DNA of 64,000 bases from Saprospiraceae bacterium UBA6168 (lineage in GTDB: Bacteria > Bacteroidota > Bacteroidia > Chitinophagales > Saprospiraceae): NCBI GenBank assembly GCA_002435785.1, contig DIUC01000082.1, positions 1 to 64,000 on the forward strand, given 5' to 3'. The first letter of the stretch is position 1, and every line of letters begins with the position of its first letter. Shown here piece by piece: positions 9,101 through 16,709 of this stretch. Made by a program: the position numbers and the translations under genes. Under the pieces are notes generated by a model. The model saw only the letters and a list, made by a program, of their open reading frames with translations, was not told the DNA's origin and did not search any database.

Positions 9101-11365
9101 GGTGACTTGGAGTTGGTAGTTGCCATTGGCGGCAGCCGATGCGGCAGCGATAATGGGATTGGCCAATTGCGAAGCGAAGCCGTTCGGGCCAGTCCACGAA
9201 TAGCCGAGGCCCGTGCCGCTGGGGTTGGCATAGAGCTGGAGCGGCTTCGGGGAGCAGTCCGGGGCAGGTGAATATTGGTGCATTGGGCTGAGGCTTGGCT
9301 GCGGGCTGAGGGATACGGTGGCCACGGCGGGCATTACGGACACGCAACCATCTTGCGTGACCACCAATTGGAAAGTTTTCGAAGCTAACACATTGACAAT
9401 CAAAGGGTTAGGCTGCATGGAGTAGGTGGCTGATTCGCCCAGAATTTTCCATTCGTAGGTAGCGCCGGGCAGTGGGTTGGAGAGCAACTGCGCCTGTCCG
9501 CCGGGACAAACCGGCCCAGTCGTCTCCGCAAAAGCCTGCGGCCTGGGCTTGATGTTGACGGCCAGTGGCTGGCTCATGGCCGTGCAGCCGTGCTGGTCAG
9601 TGACTTGCAATTGCCAATTGCCGGAGAGGTAAGCCGGGCTGGCAGGCTCTATAAAGGTTTCGTTGGTACTCGTGGTTAGTTCGGACAGGATAGGGGCGCT
9701 GGTGCCGAGGGGGCTGTACCATTCAAATTTGGCGGCGGCGGCGCTTGTGGACAGCTTCAATTTATCCCCAAAACAAATGGGGCCGTTGCTCAAAATATCG
9801 GGAACAAGGGGCAATGAGTTCACCTGCAAGCTGGCCGTAGCCGAAGCAGGGTCGCAGCCGGGAGCGGTGAGCAATAGGGAGTAATTGCCTGATTGATAAC
9901 TATTTACGTTAAAAATGACTGGGTCGGCAAAATTGGGGTTGAAGCCCAACGGCCCCGACCAAGCATAACTGGCATTGGTGGGCAGTGGGTTGGGGGACAT
10001 GATTTTGAACGACACTTCGCTGCCCGCACAGGCAGAGTTTGGCACTTCGATTTGTAGGTCAATGGCCGTACCGGGCAGCATTTGGATAGGCAGGCCAATG
10101 GCGCCGACCGGGCAACCGAACTTTGTGCCACGCACCTGTGGCTGGTAATCCCCAACTTCAAGCCCCATAAAGTAGCTGCTGGCAGACCAGTTTTGCCCTC
10201 CGTTCACGCTGTATTCGAGATTGGGTGCGCCGTGCGCAAATAGCCGAATCGTGCCGTTCTGCCCACCAAGGCATACGACGGGGTCGCTTGTTTGAACGCT
10301 ATCGAGGGTGACAATGGCAGTGGTAAACAGGCAGCCCGTACAGGGTGCTGCGGCTTGTGCGCCCGCACAGATGGGCATTTTGGCCTCGCTGCCAAAGAAC
10401 TTGACGGTCTGCCCAAGGTTGGCGGCTTGCGAGTTGGGCGGCAAGAACGGGTCGTCGTTTTTCAACAAAAAAATCGAGTCGCCCTGACAACTGCCGCCGT
10501 TGGCGAACTTGAACAGCGGGACTTTGTTGCCCGCTTGCAGGTTCAGCCCCGTGGTGGTGGCGTTGAGCCGGAATTGGATATAGTCGTGGTTTTCGTCCTC
10601 GGCGGGGCTGTCGTACCTGGAGAGGTTTCCGAAGGAAAACTGGCCGGGCAGGAGGTTGGTGAGCTGGTGGAGTTGGAAAAAATTGGTGGGAACCTTCACG
10701 ACCACCTGTACCATTTCAATGGACGCTGCCGCAACATAAGCAGGGTCCGCTGCAATGGAAACTTGGTAAAAATTATCAGGCAACAATTCCAACTCGCTGG
10801 CAATCAGGCAATTGGATTGGCGGAAACAATCAGCAGCCCCGGTATCGTAGGTGCCTGCCAAGGCACTGGCGGCACCTACGCCTTCGATGATGAACTCGCT
10901 CCTGATGTTGATGCCCAACAAGTTTGGGGGAAGAAAGGGGTCGGAGGCTGGGTGCATGATTTCGAGCGCCCCGGTGCAGCCTTTTTTGTTTTTAAAGGAA
11001 AAAAGCGGCGTGGCTTGACCCGTCTCATAGACGATGGCGGCGGTGGCAGCGGAGAGGCTAAACAAGGCGTAGTCGGCTCCCGGGTTTTCGGCGGGATGCT
11101 GGATGAGGTTGGTCATTTGCCAATGCCCGGCATGGCTTTGGAGGTTCGCCAACTCGAAGCTGCCCGTCGGGACGACGACGGCGACTTGGGCGCTGTGGGT
11201 GATGTTGTCGAGGGGGGGCAGCAACGCTGTTTGCGAGCGGGCAAAGACGGTGTAGGTCTCGCCGTCGGGTTGCAGCGCAAGCTTCAGGTTGAGTTGCGCA
11301 AGCACAGGGCTTGCCGCTGCGCAAATGCAAGATAGTGTCAGTAAGTATAGGAGGTTTTTCATCAA
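6137..11365 (-). CDS. Giant Ig-repeat surface adhesin with type B (gliding-type) sorting domain
   Basis: A 1742-residue protein with a signal peptide (MMKNLLYLLTLSCICAAASPVLAQ). Residues about 25-350 contain two similar unassigned modules (AFAR-like repeats with FLPPN and PLFKF motifs). About a dozen immunoglobulin/PKD-like repeats of 75-95 residues follow, each with a conserved Cys (CxGxxVxLS) and an aromatic-W core (YxWxGPxGF). The end is the 90-residue gliding-motility C-terminal domain: CFRPNLITPSDGDGQDDVFVIPC, then FNRWGATVFES, and LPPGTYFYQLRL. Such proteins are exported by T9SS as type B substrates and serve as adhesins; SprB is the model. The SprF-like gene follows directly, so the two probably form an operon and a secretion pair. 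The leader carries a hairpin at 11390-11408. Confidence 0.92.
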   Translation of the reverse strand: MMKNLLYLLTLSCICAAASPVLAQLNLKLALQPDGETYTVFARSQTALLPPLDNITHSAQVAVVVPTGSFELANLQSHAGHWQMTNLIQHPAENPGADYALFSLSAATAAIVYETGQATPLFSFKNKKGCTGALEIMHPASDPFLPPNLLGINIRSEFIIEGVGAASALAGTYDTGAADCFRQSNCLIASELELLPDNFYQVSIAADPAYVAAASIEMVQVVVKVPTNFFQLHQLTNLLPGQFSFGNLSRYDSPAEDENHDYIQFRLNATTTGLNLQAGNKVPLFKFANGGSCQGDSIFLLKNDDPFLPPNSQAANLGQTVKFFGSEAKMPICAGAQAAAPCTGCLFTTAIVTLDSVQTSDPVVCLGGQNGTIRLFAHGAPNLEYSVNGGQNWSASSYFMGLEVGDYQPQVRGTKFGCPVGAIGLPIQMLPGTAIDLQIEVPNSACAGSEVSFKIMSPNPLPTNASYAWSGPLGFNPNFADPVIFNVNSYQSGNYSLLLTAPGCDPASATASLQVNSLPLVPDILSNGPICFGDKLKLSTSAAAAKFEWYSPLGTSAPILSELTTSTNETFIEPASPAYLSGNWQLQVTDQHGCTAMSQPLAVNIKPRPQAFAETTGPVCPGGQAQLLSNPLPGATYEWKILGESATYSMQPNPLIVNVLASKTFQLVVTQDGCVSVMPAVATVSLSPQPSLSPMHQYSPAPDCSPKPLQLYANPSGTGLGYSWTGPNGFASQLANPIIAAASAAANGNYQLQVTNVFGCSASSEVVVGGVPNPVPMPLVQSSGPACPGEDVLLSVQAYPGFQVSYQWFKGTTPMFGQTANTLIINSIQPSGEGNYKVRAQVDGCTVESVNQFVDVLDTPQPNPDFYLSDPCEGGILQFFSNQNGITDWQWTGPGGFSSFSPSPVIYNTEFDDIGAYQLTVTGANGCTANASLQVDGILPVPVPPLVASNSPVCPENEIMLTVLNPTTFGTVSYEWQNANGDAVGTGAATLILSVNDPLAIAPFLVKTIVNTCPSALSNPVPVQVLPAPVAMAWNGGAVCEGQMAQLFAASQPNATYQWYVAGQSQIVSIEQNPVLPLTDSTDFQLGVKTNGCTTEALATTSVVVNPAPAISNLMGNVAVCEGSPVSLSASNAVPLTGAVQYTWTGPNGYSFTGSAASTAPFPLSFAAASPQNAGAYTLLLKSSEGCFSAPQSVTLAVGSMPQTPTVTVADAVICESETLQLDATPGSGNTVAYDWYFHDGTSANLLATTSFPTYFLQNANTSNTGSYFVKTTVDGCTTQASNLAPVQVIGLATNLLATNPTTSLTPACEGENVQLSATFVPGASYHWYGPAGFFASVPNPLLVGAGPLQAGTYLVIVGQPECSVTQAFETDVYLVQAPATPILAGANEACEGTDVQLSVANAPTSDIYQFYFGQNGQPFQTGGSTAVLENVGTAASGAYFVSASLNGCESAISAPFNLQVIPAQFGMAFAGDDQTICEANKTATLHATPPTIGSGHWTALDGATVVQPAAANSTVLGLTPGENRFVWTLANGNCPGVGSDTAVVFLENVKAVEDFYSLPLNDTLLNINLLENDFTQNLPEWEFTILAKPNKGQLLEDTGASPGGQAQGVVTYIPYPNAFGEDGFRYRLCSMTCPDVCDEATVRISLDGSVAASDCFRPNLITPSDGDGQDDVFVIPCAAGWPGSSILVFNRWGATVFESSDYQNDWGGTYNGQPLPPGTYFYQLRLNDGKGTVLQGFVAVE

Positions 11366-11389
11366 ACAAAATCATGGCGCTGAAACCCT

Positions 11390-11408
11390 GGCACTCCGAG
11401 GGAGTGCC
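11390..11408. repeat. Perfect hairpin GGCACTCC-GAG-GGAGTGCC in the adhesin leader
   Basis: An 8-bp perfect stem with a 3-nt loop lies 25-43 bp before the adhesin start codon. On the transcript strand it reads GGCACTCC, CTC, GGAGTGCC. It is GC-rich and close to the ribosome-binding region, so it could affect translation or be a dispersed repeat. Confidence 0.65.
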
Positions 11409-11854
11409 TGATAAAGTTGGTTGCAGCTAAACATTAAATAAAACAGTAGGCAATGTTTGTCAAAATTCGTGGGTGTTGTTTGCCAAGTTTTGTTCGTGAA
11501 AGCCTAAATCTTCATGGTGCTATAACGACATGTTTTAGTTTTTCCTAATTTTCAAGAAGCTGATAGTCTGTAAAATGGAGTGACACGGGGCTGGTCAGCC
11601 CATGGGATATTCGTTTGGCCTAACTAAAGCAATAAATATGCCGGGAAGGGGTGGGTTGGGATTTTTTTTTAATTTGACAAAAAGACTTTGGCCAGACCCC
11701 GAGTCGGTGGGTTCCTTATCCAACACCACTGAACGGACTTCCTCAATGCTCGTTTTACTTTGGCCAGGTTTGGTCAAAATTTCGGAGATAATCCTCCCAA
11801 AAGGCTGGCCGTTTTTTCCAACGAAAAAGAAAGTCGAACATGGGGAAAGGTATT

Positions 11855-11887
11855 GGGAGCCGGAAAATGGTCGGTCATCCGGCTCCC
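11855..11887 (-). terminator. Hairpin downstream of the sugar isomerase-like gene
   Basis: The 9-bp perfect stem GGGAGCCGG/CCGGCTCCC with a 15-nt loop begins 9 bp after the stop of the minus-strand gene at 11896. There is no clear U run, so it may protect the 3' end rather than terminate. Confidence 0.55.
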
Positions 11888-11895
11888 ACCATTCA

Positions 11896-12801
11896 TCAAG
11901 CAAACACCAATTTGCTCATGTAGGCGGCATTTGCTTGAGCGCTCTTCATCGGCGTAGAACCCTCCCAAAGCTCCTGCTCCACGATGAAATACTGCATCCC
12001 GGCATCCTGTGCGGCTTTCAGTATTTTGGAATAGTCAAGGGCGCCGGTGCCAAGGTCGCAGGAGGCATCGGCAACATCGTCAGCCACCGTTTTTGAGCGA
12101 TCCTTCACGTGGCCAAGCCGGAAGCGGTTCGGGTACTTTTGCAAGTACTCCACGGCGCTCTGGCCAGCAGTGGCCACCCAGTAGATGTCCATTTCAAAGT
12201 CCACCAATTCGGGGTCGGTGTTGGCCATCAGGAAATCCTGCGGCGTTTGGCCCTCGGTGTTGTAGAACGAATAGGCGTGGTTGTGATAGGCGAACCGAAG
12301 CCCATATTTCTTGCAGGTTTCGCCAAGGCTGTTGAAGTTATCGGCGATTTTTTTCCAGTCGTCCATCGTCTTCTGTGGCCCCATCCAAGGGCAAATCAAG
12401 TAGCGCAACCCAATCTCTGCTGCTTGCTCCGCCTTTTTTTCAAAGTTCTGGCTGATGATGCAATGGCTGGCAATGGCGGACATGCCGAGGTCGTCCATGT
12501 ACTTGCGGAACTCCGTGTTCGTCATGCCCCAGAACATGCCCTGCTCGCCCTCAAAGCTTTCGATTTGCTTGTAGCCAAAGGAGGCAAGTTGTTTGAGTAC
12601 ACCTTTTGGGTCTTTGGCCATGTCGTCACGGACGCTCCAAAGCTGGAGGCCGAACTGCGGGATGCTGCCAGTGTTCGCAGGGGTGGCATTGGCTGCACCG
12701 CTGGAGGTTCCATCCGATTTGCACCCCCAGTTGGGCAGGATGAGCGCACCGGCAGCGGCGGCTCCGGCGTACTGGAAGAATTTTCTACGGGAATGATTCA
12801 T
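11896..12801 (-). CDS. Xylose isomerase-like TIM-barrel protein with export signal
   Basis: A 301-residue protein of the sugar phosphate isomerase/epimerase family (AP_endonuc_2 fold). The N-terminus MNHSRRKFFQYAGAAAAGAL looks like a Tat signal with RRKFF, followed by a Cys (NWGCKSD) that may be a lipoprotein site. Fold signatures are FGLQLWSVRDDM (first strand), AIASHCIIS, RYLICPWMG, RFAYHNHAYSF (metal-region His) and LVDFEMDIYWV. The usual C-terminal GHVKDR motif is present. The substrate cannot be read from the sequence. Exported members are common in Bacteroidota and are often linked to inositol or keto-sugar metabolism. It appears monocistronic. Confidence 0.85.
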   Translation of the reverse strand: MNHSRRKFFQYAGAAAAGALILPNWGCKSDGTSSGAANATPANTGSIPQFGLQLWSVRDDMAKDPKGVLKQLASFGYKQIESFEGEQGMFWGMTNTEFRKYMDDLGMSAIASHCIISQNFEKKAEQAAEIGLRYLICPWMGPQKTMDDWKKIADNFNSLGETCKKYGLRFAYHNHAYSFYNTEGQTPQDFLMANTDPELVDFEMDIYWVATAGQSAVEYLQKYPNRFRLGHVKDRSKTVADDVADASCDLGTGALDYSKILKAAQDAGMQYFIVEQELWEGSTPMKSAQANAAYMSKLVFA

Positions 12802-12995
12802 TGCACAAGATTTTTTTTGTTGAAAATGAAAGTGATTGAAGCCACGAATAACGCCATTTTTAGGAGAAAAAAAGCGTCTGCGGAAATTCTTACTTTTTTT
12901 GGCGGCATGACCGCTTCTGACCCTTGACCCGGCATTCGTGCCATGTCAGGCTTAACGCCTAATTTGCAGCGTATTTTCATCAAAAACAACATCAA

Positions 12996-14408
12996 ATGCG
13001 AAGTGCATTTAGCCTACTGGCAACCATTTTTTTCTTCCAAAACACGCTCACTTCCCAGTCAGCCCCTTTTCAGTTGATTTACGGAAACGAAGACAGCCAA
13101 GAAGTGGCAATTGGCAGCATCCAAGTGGCCGATGGCAGCATCTATATGGTCGGCAATATCCAATCGGACACGACCACCGGGCAGGACGTGCTGCTGGTAA
13201 AAGTCAGCCCAATGGGCGAGGTCATCTGGTCGAAGACCTACGACAATGGCCAGAGCGAGTTTGCGCAGGATTTTATCCTCAAAAACGGCCAGTTTATCAT
13301 CGCAGGTGAAAGCAACAGCATCGGCGTTTTTGATAAAAATGCCTTTATCCTCAAAGTGGACACCGATGGCAACTTGTTGGCTTTCAGCCTATTCGGCGAA
13401 CCATCGCTGGGCGAACAGTTCCAGAGCATCGCTGCCACCGAAACCGGGTATATTGCCTGCGGCTACATAAGCTCGACCACCGGAATCGGCAACGATGTCT
13501 ATGTCCGGTACTTCGGCGCAGGCTTGGTGGACAGTTGGGAAAAGGTCCTTGGGGTGCCAGTCAACGACATTGGCATGTCCGTGGCCCAATTGCCCAACGG
13601 CAACTATGTGCTGTGCGGCGATCGGCTGGTGGACTCCGTGACCTACAATGCCTTTGTCATGATTCTTGACCACCGTGGCGAGGTGCTGCACGAGACCGTC
13701 ATCGCTTCCCCCCACAATGGCGGCAGCAAAAACCTCATAGTCAGTAGCAGCGGCGACATCCTCGTCGTGGGGGAAATGGCGACGCCGACCAGCATGGCCT
13801 TCGACATTTTTTTAGCAAAAATATCCCCGCAGGGCGAGCTGCTTTGGGTGAACTACGTGCCCTCCACCGATGCCTCTGATGCGGGTTTCGGCCTCTGCGA
13901 GGTCAATCCGGGCAGCCTCGTCATCACTGGGTACAGCTACAATGAAGCTGCCGCAAACACCGACATCGTGGCCATCTCCGTGGATTCGCTCGGCCTCGAA
14001 GTGGACCGGAAATACTTCGGCGGCCCCGGCCTCGACATCGCTTACGACGTGAAGCCTTCCCTCTCCGGTGGCCTGCTCATCGCCGGAAAAACCTCCTTTA
14101 CCTCGCACCAAGACGCCATCCTTATCCACGACTTTTTGGCCTTGGCCACAGGGACTAACGCCTCCGCTCCGCAAATCGAAAAATTGGATATAAGCCCGAA
14201 CCCGGCCCCGGCTGGCGCTGCGCTGCATTTGCCAAATGCGTGGCTCGGTGGGGAGTGGCAGTTGGTGGATGTTGTTGGCAAAAAAATGGCGCAGGGCGTT
14301 GTCAATCAACCACTTGTCGTGGGCGAGCTGCCCGCTGGCACTTATTTTTTGTGGGTAAAAAAGGCAGGAAAAGCGGGCGTGGGGAAGTTGGTGGTTTCCC
14401 GTTTTTGA
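12996..14408 (+). CDS. T9SS type A protein with propeller-like repeats
   Basis: A 470-residue secreted protein. After the signal peptide (MRSAFSLLATIFFFQNTLTSQ) come about seven repeats of 45-50 residues of the form 'D-G-x-I-x-x-V-G ... D-x-x-L-x-K-x-x-x-x-G-x-x-x-W', for example SIYMVGNIQSD followed by DVLLVKVSPMGEVIW. They suggest a beta-propeller of the Delta-60/bulb-lectin-like kind common in T9SS cargo. The final 75 residues (KLDISPNPAPAGAALHLP through LPAGTYFLWVKK) are a type A sorting domain. The function of the propeller is unknown. The gene is convergent with the next block, separated by a strong hairpin. Confidence 0.82.
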   Translation: MRSAFSLLATIFFFQNTLTSQSAPFQLIYGNEDSQEVAIGSIQVADGSIYMVGNIQSDTTTGQDVLLVKVSPMGEVIWSKTYDNGQSEFAQDFILKNGQFIIAGESNSIGVFDKNAFILKVDTDGNLLAFSLFGEPSLGEQFQSIAATETGYIACGYISSTTGIGNDVYVRYFGAGLVDSWEKVLGVPVNDIGMSVAQLPNGNYVLCGDRLVDSVTYNAFVMILDHRGEVLHETVIASPHNGGSKNLIVSSSGDILVVGEMATPTSMAFDIFLAKISPQGELLWVNYVPSTDASDAGFGLCEVNPGSLVITGYSYNEAAANTDIVAISVDSLGLEVDRKYFGGPGLDIAYDVKPSLSGGLLIAGKTSFTSHQDAILIHDFLALATGTNASAPQIEKLDISPNPAPAGAALHLPNAWLGGEWQLVDVVGKKMAQGVVNQPLVVGELPAGTYFLWVKKAGKAGVGKLVVSRF

Positions 14409-14421
14409 AAAAAAATGCCCA

Positions 14422-14474
14422 AAAACAAAACAGCCTTGCCAGCACGAATATCGCTGGCAGGGCTGTTTTGTTTT
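14422..14474. terminator. Bidirectional terminator hairpin
   Basis: The stem CAAAACAGCCTTGCCAGC pairs with GCTGGCAGGGCTGTTTTG (one mismatch) around a 9-nt loop. It is flanked by A-rich sequence on the left and TTTTG then A-rich sequence on the right. It sits between convergent genes ending at 14408 and 14496, so it can serve both strands. Confidence 0.85.
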
Positions 14475-14495
14475 GACAAAAAAAGCTGCATAAAC

Positions 14496-15347
14496 CTATG
14501 GCACCTGCTCCGTCAGGATATAATTGAGTGCCCCGAAGCCCAGGCCCGCTTGGAAAAAAGTGAAGTTGCGGTCGTTGTTTGGCCCGTTGAAAATGGTGTT
14601 GCCATCAAGGTTGTTGTCAGCCAGGGAATACCCCGTCACGATATAGTTTTGGTGGAGGTTGACGTTGCCGGGCGCACTCATTACCGCAGAGAACAAGGAG
14701 AAGGTGTCGTTGTTCGGCCCTTGGTAAATCACCTTTTTGTCCCGGTTCGAATCGCCCAACCAAAGTGCTCGGATGTTGCCATTCACGGCACAGGCATTGG
14801 TGCCGAACAGTGGCAAAGCCGGGTCGGAGAAATCAACCAGTATGGCGTCATTGGTCAAGTTGAGTGCCGCAGCGGACATCACGCCGAGGTGGTTGCGGTG
14901 GCGCACCGATACATGGTAGGCGCCGGGAGCCACGGTCAGGAACCGGACGGGCGAAACCCCGTCCACGTTCACCACGTCCCCGTCCCGTTGGAGCAGAGCG
15001 GCATGGGTTGCGATTGGCGTAGAAAGTTGGCTGGCGCTCCGCAGTTCCACTACTACCCAGTCCACAATGGCATTGGGGCCGGTGACGCTGAACACGCCGG
15101 GGCCACTGATGGCTTCGCCGCCGCCATCGCCATAGTGCTGGAAGTTGGCCAGTGCCGAGTAGGGTTCGGAGGCAGGTAGGTAGCCCTTTGCCCGCAGGTC
15201 GTCACGCATGAGACCGTTGGGTTGTAGCGGCCCTTTCAGGAATACTTTGGGGGACAACCTGACGTCGGTTTGGGCATGGAGTTGGAAAGCCGTGGCAGCC
15301 AACAAGGCAAGCAGCAGGGCCGGTTTGCGGAAAATACTTTTTCTCAT
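14496..15347 (-). CDS. Secreted protein with LxGxL...MRDDLRA module, copy B
   Basis: A 283-residue protein with a signal peptide (residues 1-25, ending LHAQ). The mature part is one module widespread at the C-terminus of large Bacteroidota surface proteins: VFLKGPL, LMRDDLRAKGYLP, EPYSAL, AIVDWVVVELR, ALLQRDGDVVNVDGVSP, YHVSVRHRNHLGVMS. A dockerin-like tail follows with paired GxxNxD blocks (LGDSNRDKKVIYQGPNND; DNNLDGNTIFNGPNND). Here the module stands alone. It is a clear paralog of the protein at 15579-16469, with which it shares order, strand and nearly identical core motifs. No sorting domain is present. The function is unknown; the D/N-rich repeats suggest calcium binding. Confidence 0.75.
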   Translation of the reverse strand: MRKSIFRKPALLLALLAATAFQLHAQTDVRLSPKVFLKGPLQPNGLMRDDLRAKGYLPASEPYSALANFQHYGDGGGEAISGPGVFSVTGPNAIVDWVVVELRSASQLSTPIATHAALLQRDGDVVNVDGVSPVRFLTVAPGAYHVSVRHRNHLGVMSAAALNLTNDAILVDFSDPALPLFGTNACAVNGNIRALWLGDSNRDKKVIYQGPNNDTFSLFSAVMSAPGNVNLHQNYIVTGYSLADNNLDGNTIFNGPNNDRNFTFFQAGLGFGALNYILTEQVP

Positions 15348-15377
15348 AAGACCATTAGAGCGGGGAGTGGGTGATGA

Positions 15378-15530
15378 TTAATTTTTGGCAGTTCCTGCCT
15401 CAGCATCGTTTGCCACCGGCAGTGAAATGGTTGGTTGAAGCGAGGCCATTCTGGAACGCTGCAGGTAGAGGCTTGCAGTAGCCAAAGTCATGCACAAAAT
15501 GACGTATATTATCAGGTATCTGCTTTTCAT
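15378..15530 (-). CDS. Putative 50-residue membrane-anchored peptide
   Basis: The minus strand from ATG at 15530 to TAA at 15378 reads MKSRYLIIYVILCMTLATAS, then about 30 polar residues ending AEAGTAKN. Residues 5-21 form one hydrophobic helix suited to a signal anchor. It fills the gap between the two paralogous secreted proteins, 48 bp after one and 30 bp before the other, all on the minus strand, which suggests one transcript. It could be a short membrane peptide or a truncated remnant of a third secreted gene. The frame and placement are seen directly; that it is expressed is inference. Confidence 0.5.
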   Translation of the reverse strand: MKSRYLIIYVILCMTLATASLYLQRSRMASLQPTISLPVANDAEAGTAKN

Positions 15531-15578
15531 AGTATGGATTGAATTAGGCGTTTATAGCAGGAAGATTGTCTTCAAGAG

Positions 15579-16469
15579 TCAGGGCATCTGCTCCACGAGG
15601 CGGCAATCTTTGTCCACCTGCGGGCAAGTGTAGCGCCACAAAAACACGATGTCGAAAGCCAAGTAGCTGCCATCGGAGGTAGGGCCTTGGTACTTCACCT
15701 GACCATCGAGGTTGACGTCGAAGTTGCTGTAACCGTGGAGGATGTAGTTGTGGTTGGCATCCACATTTTCCGGTGACAGAAGCACCGTGAAAAAAAGGCG
15801 GTCCTTGTCGTTTTCAGGGCCGGCGATACGAACCTCGCCATCTTGGTTCACGTCACCTGCGAACAGCGCCATTTTGTCCATGATTTGGAGCAGGGGGTTG
15901 TGTCCATAGAACCCGGTATTGGGGTCGGTGAAATCCACCAACTGGGGCGCTTTTTCGAGTTCAAAGACTTTGGTTGACATCACCCCGAGGTGGTTGCGGT
16001 GGCGCACCGCCACGAGGTAGCTGCCCGGCTCGATGTCACCAAAATGCAGCGGCGACACCCCATCCACGTCCACCACATCGCCGTCCCGCTGGAGCAGGGC
16101 AGCACGGGTGGACAGCACGATTTTCTGGAACTCCGGGTGGCGCAGCTCCACGAACACCCAATCCACGATGGCATCCGGGCCAGTGACTTTCAGGATTTCA
16201 GGGTTGTCGATGACTTCCTGCCCCCCATGTTCGCCATAATGGTCGTAATTGTTGAAAGCTGCGTATGGCTCTTGCAGTGGAATCAATCCAGCCGCCCGCA
16301 GGTCGTCCCGCATGAGCGTGGTGGGCTGCTTGACACCAAGGAGCGCACCTTGGAGGTACATCCTGATTTTCAAGTTAACACCGGAACTGTCAGTGGTAGT
16401 GGCCGCTTGGCCGATAGGCAGCAGCGATAGATAGGCGAATAAGACTGGGAGCAGGGTACGCATTTTCAT
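15579..16469 (-). CDS. Secreted protein with LxGxL...MRDDLRA module, copy A
   Basis: Starting at MKMRTLLPVLFAYLSLLPIGQA (296 residues, signal peptide), this protein carries the same module as the gene at 14496: MYLQGAL, LMRDDLRAAGLIP, EPYAAF, AIVDWVFVELR, ALLQRDGDVVDVDGVSP, LVAVRHRNHLGVMS. The tail is closer to a dockerin/EF-hand (FAGDVNQDGEVRIAGPENDKD; FDVNLDGQVKYQGP). ATG at 16490 would add seven residues before the signal sequence. It ends with a Cys-containing segment (CPQVDKDCRLVEQMP) not found in copy B apart from the shared EQ-P end. It is probably the first gene of a three-gene unit. Confidence 0.75.
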   Translation of the reverse strand: MKMRTLLPVLFAYLSLLPIGQAATTTDSSGVNLKIRMYLQGALLGVKQPTTLMRDDLRAAGLIPLQEPYAAFNNYDHYGEHGGQEVIDNPEILKVTGPDAIVDWVFVELRHPEFQKIVLSTRAALLQRDGDVVDVDGVSPLHFGDIEPGSYLVAVRHRNHLGVMSTKVFELEKAPQLVDFTDPNTGFYGHNPLLQIMDKMALFAGDVNQDGEVRIAGPENDKDRLFFTVLLSPENVDANHNYILHGYSNFDVNLDGQVKYQGPTSDGSYLAFDIVFLWRYTCPQVDKDCRLVEQMP

Positions 16470-16709
16470 GGGCAAAATTTTCAGCATCAAAAGGATTCAC
16501 CTCGTCAGCGTAGTTTGCATATCAGACTCGAATCAATCAAAAGCCACTGTTGTTCAGCGGGTTTCCGATTCAAGCTGCAAGCGGGGGGAGTTGCATCGAA
16601 AGATGAAAGCGGTGATAGCGTGTTTGCCCAGCGATTGTTTTTTGTGGAAAGGTTGGGAGGTGAGAAGGTAATTTTGCAAAGACCGTACCTGAATTAAGAA
16701 GGTGCAACG

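Larger units (their letters stand above)
11366..11895. other. 530-bp gap with two hairpins and no convincing gene
   Basis: Open frames on both strands (about 100 and 164 codons) overlap each other, run into flanking genes and show no domain, so they are not called. The left part is the leader of the giant adhesin and holds hairpin 11390-11408. The right part holds the terminator-like hairpin 11855-11887. A poly-T/poly-A-rich stretch sits around 11660-11680. Confidence 0.5.

Noticed and set aside
10292..11335. 347-codon plus-strand open frame
   Set aside because: Antisense to the N-terminal part of the giant adhesin, glycine/valine-rich shadow sequence with no signature.
11595..12096. Overlapping open frames of 102 (minus) and 164 (plus) codons in the adhesin/isomerase gap
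   Set aside because: They overlap each other, one runs into the antisense of a real gene, and neither has a motif, signal peptide or sensible composition.
14740..14760. GGTTCGAATC, a tRNA T-loop-like string
   Set aside because: It lies inside a clear coding sequence and there is no acceptor or anticodon stem around it.
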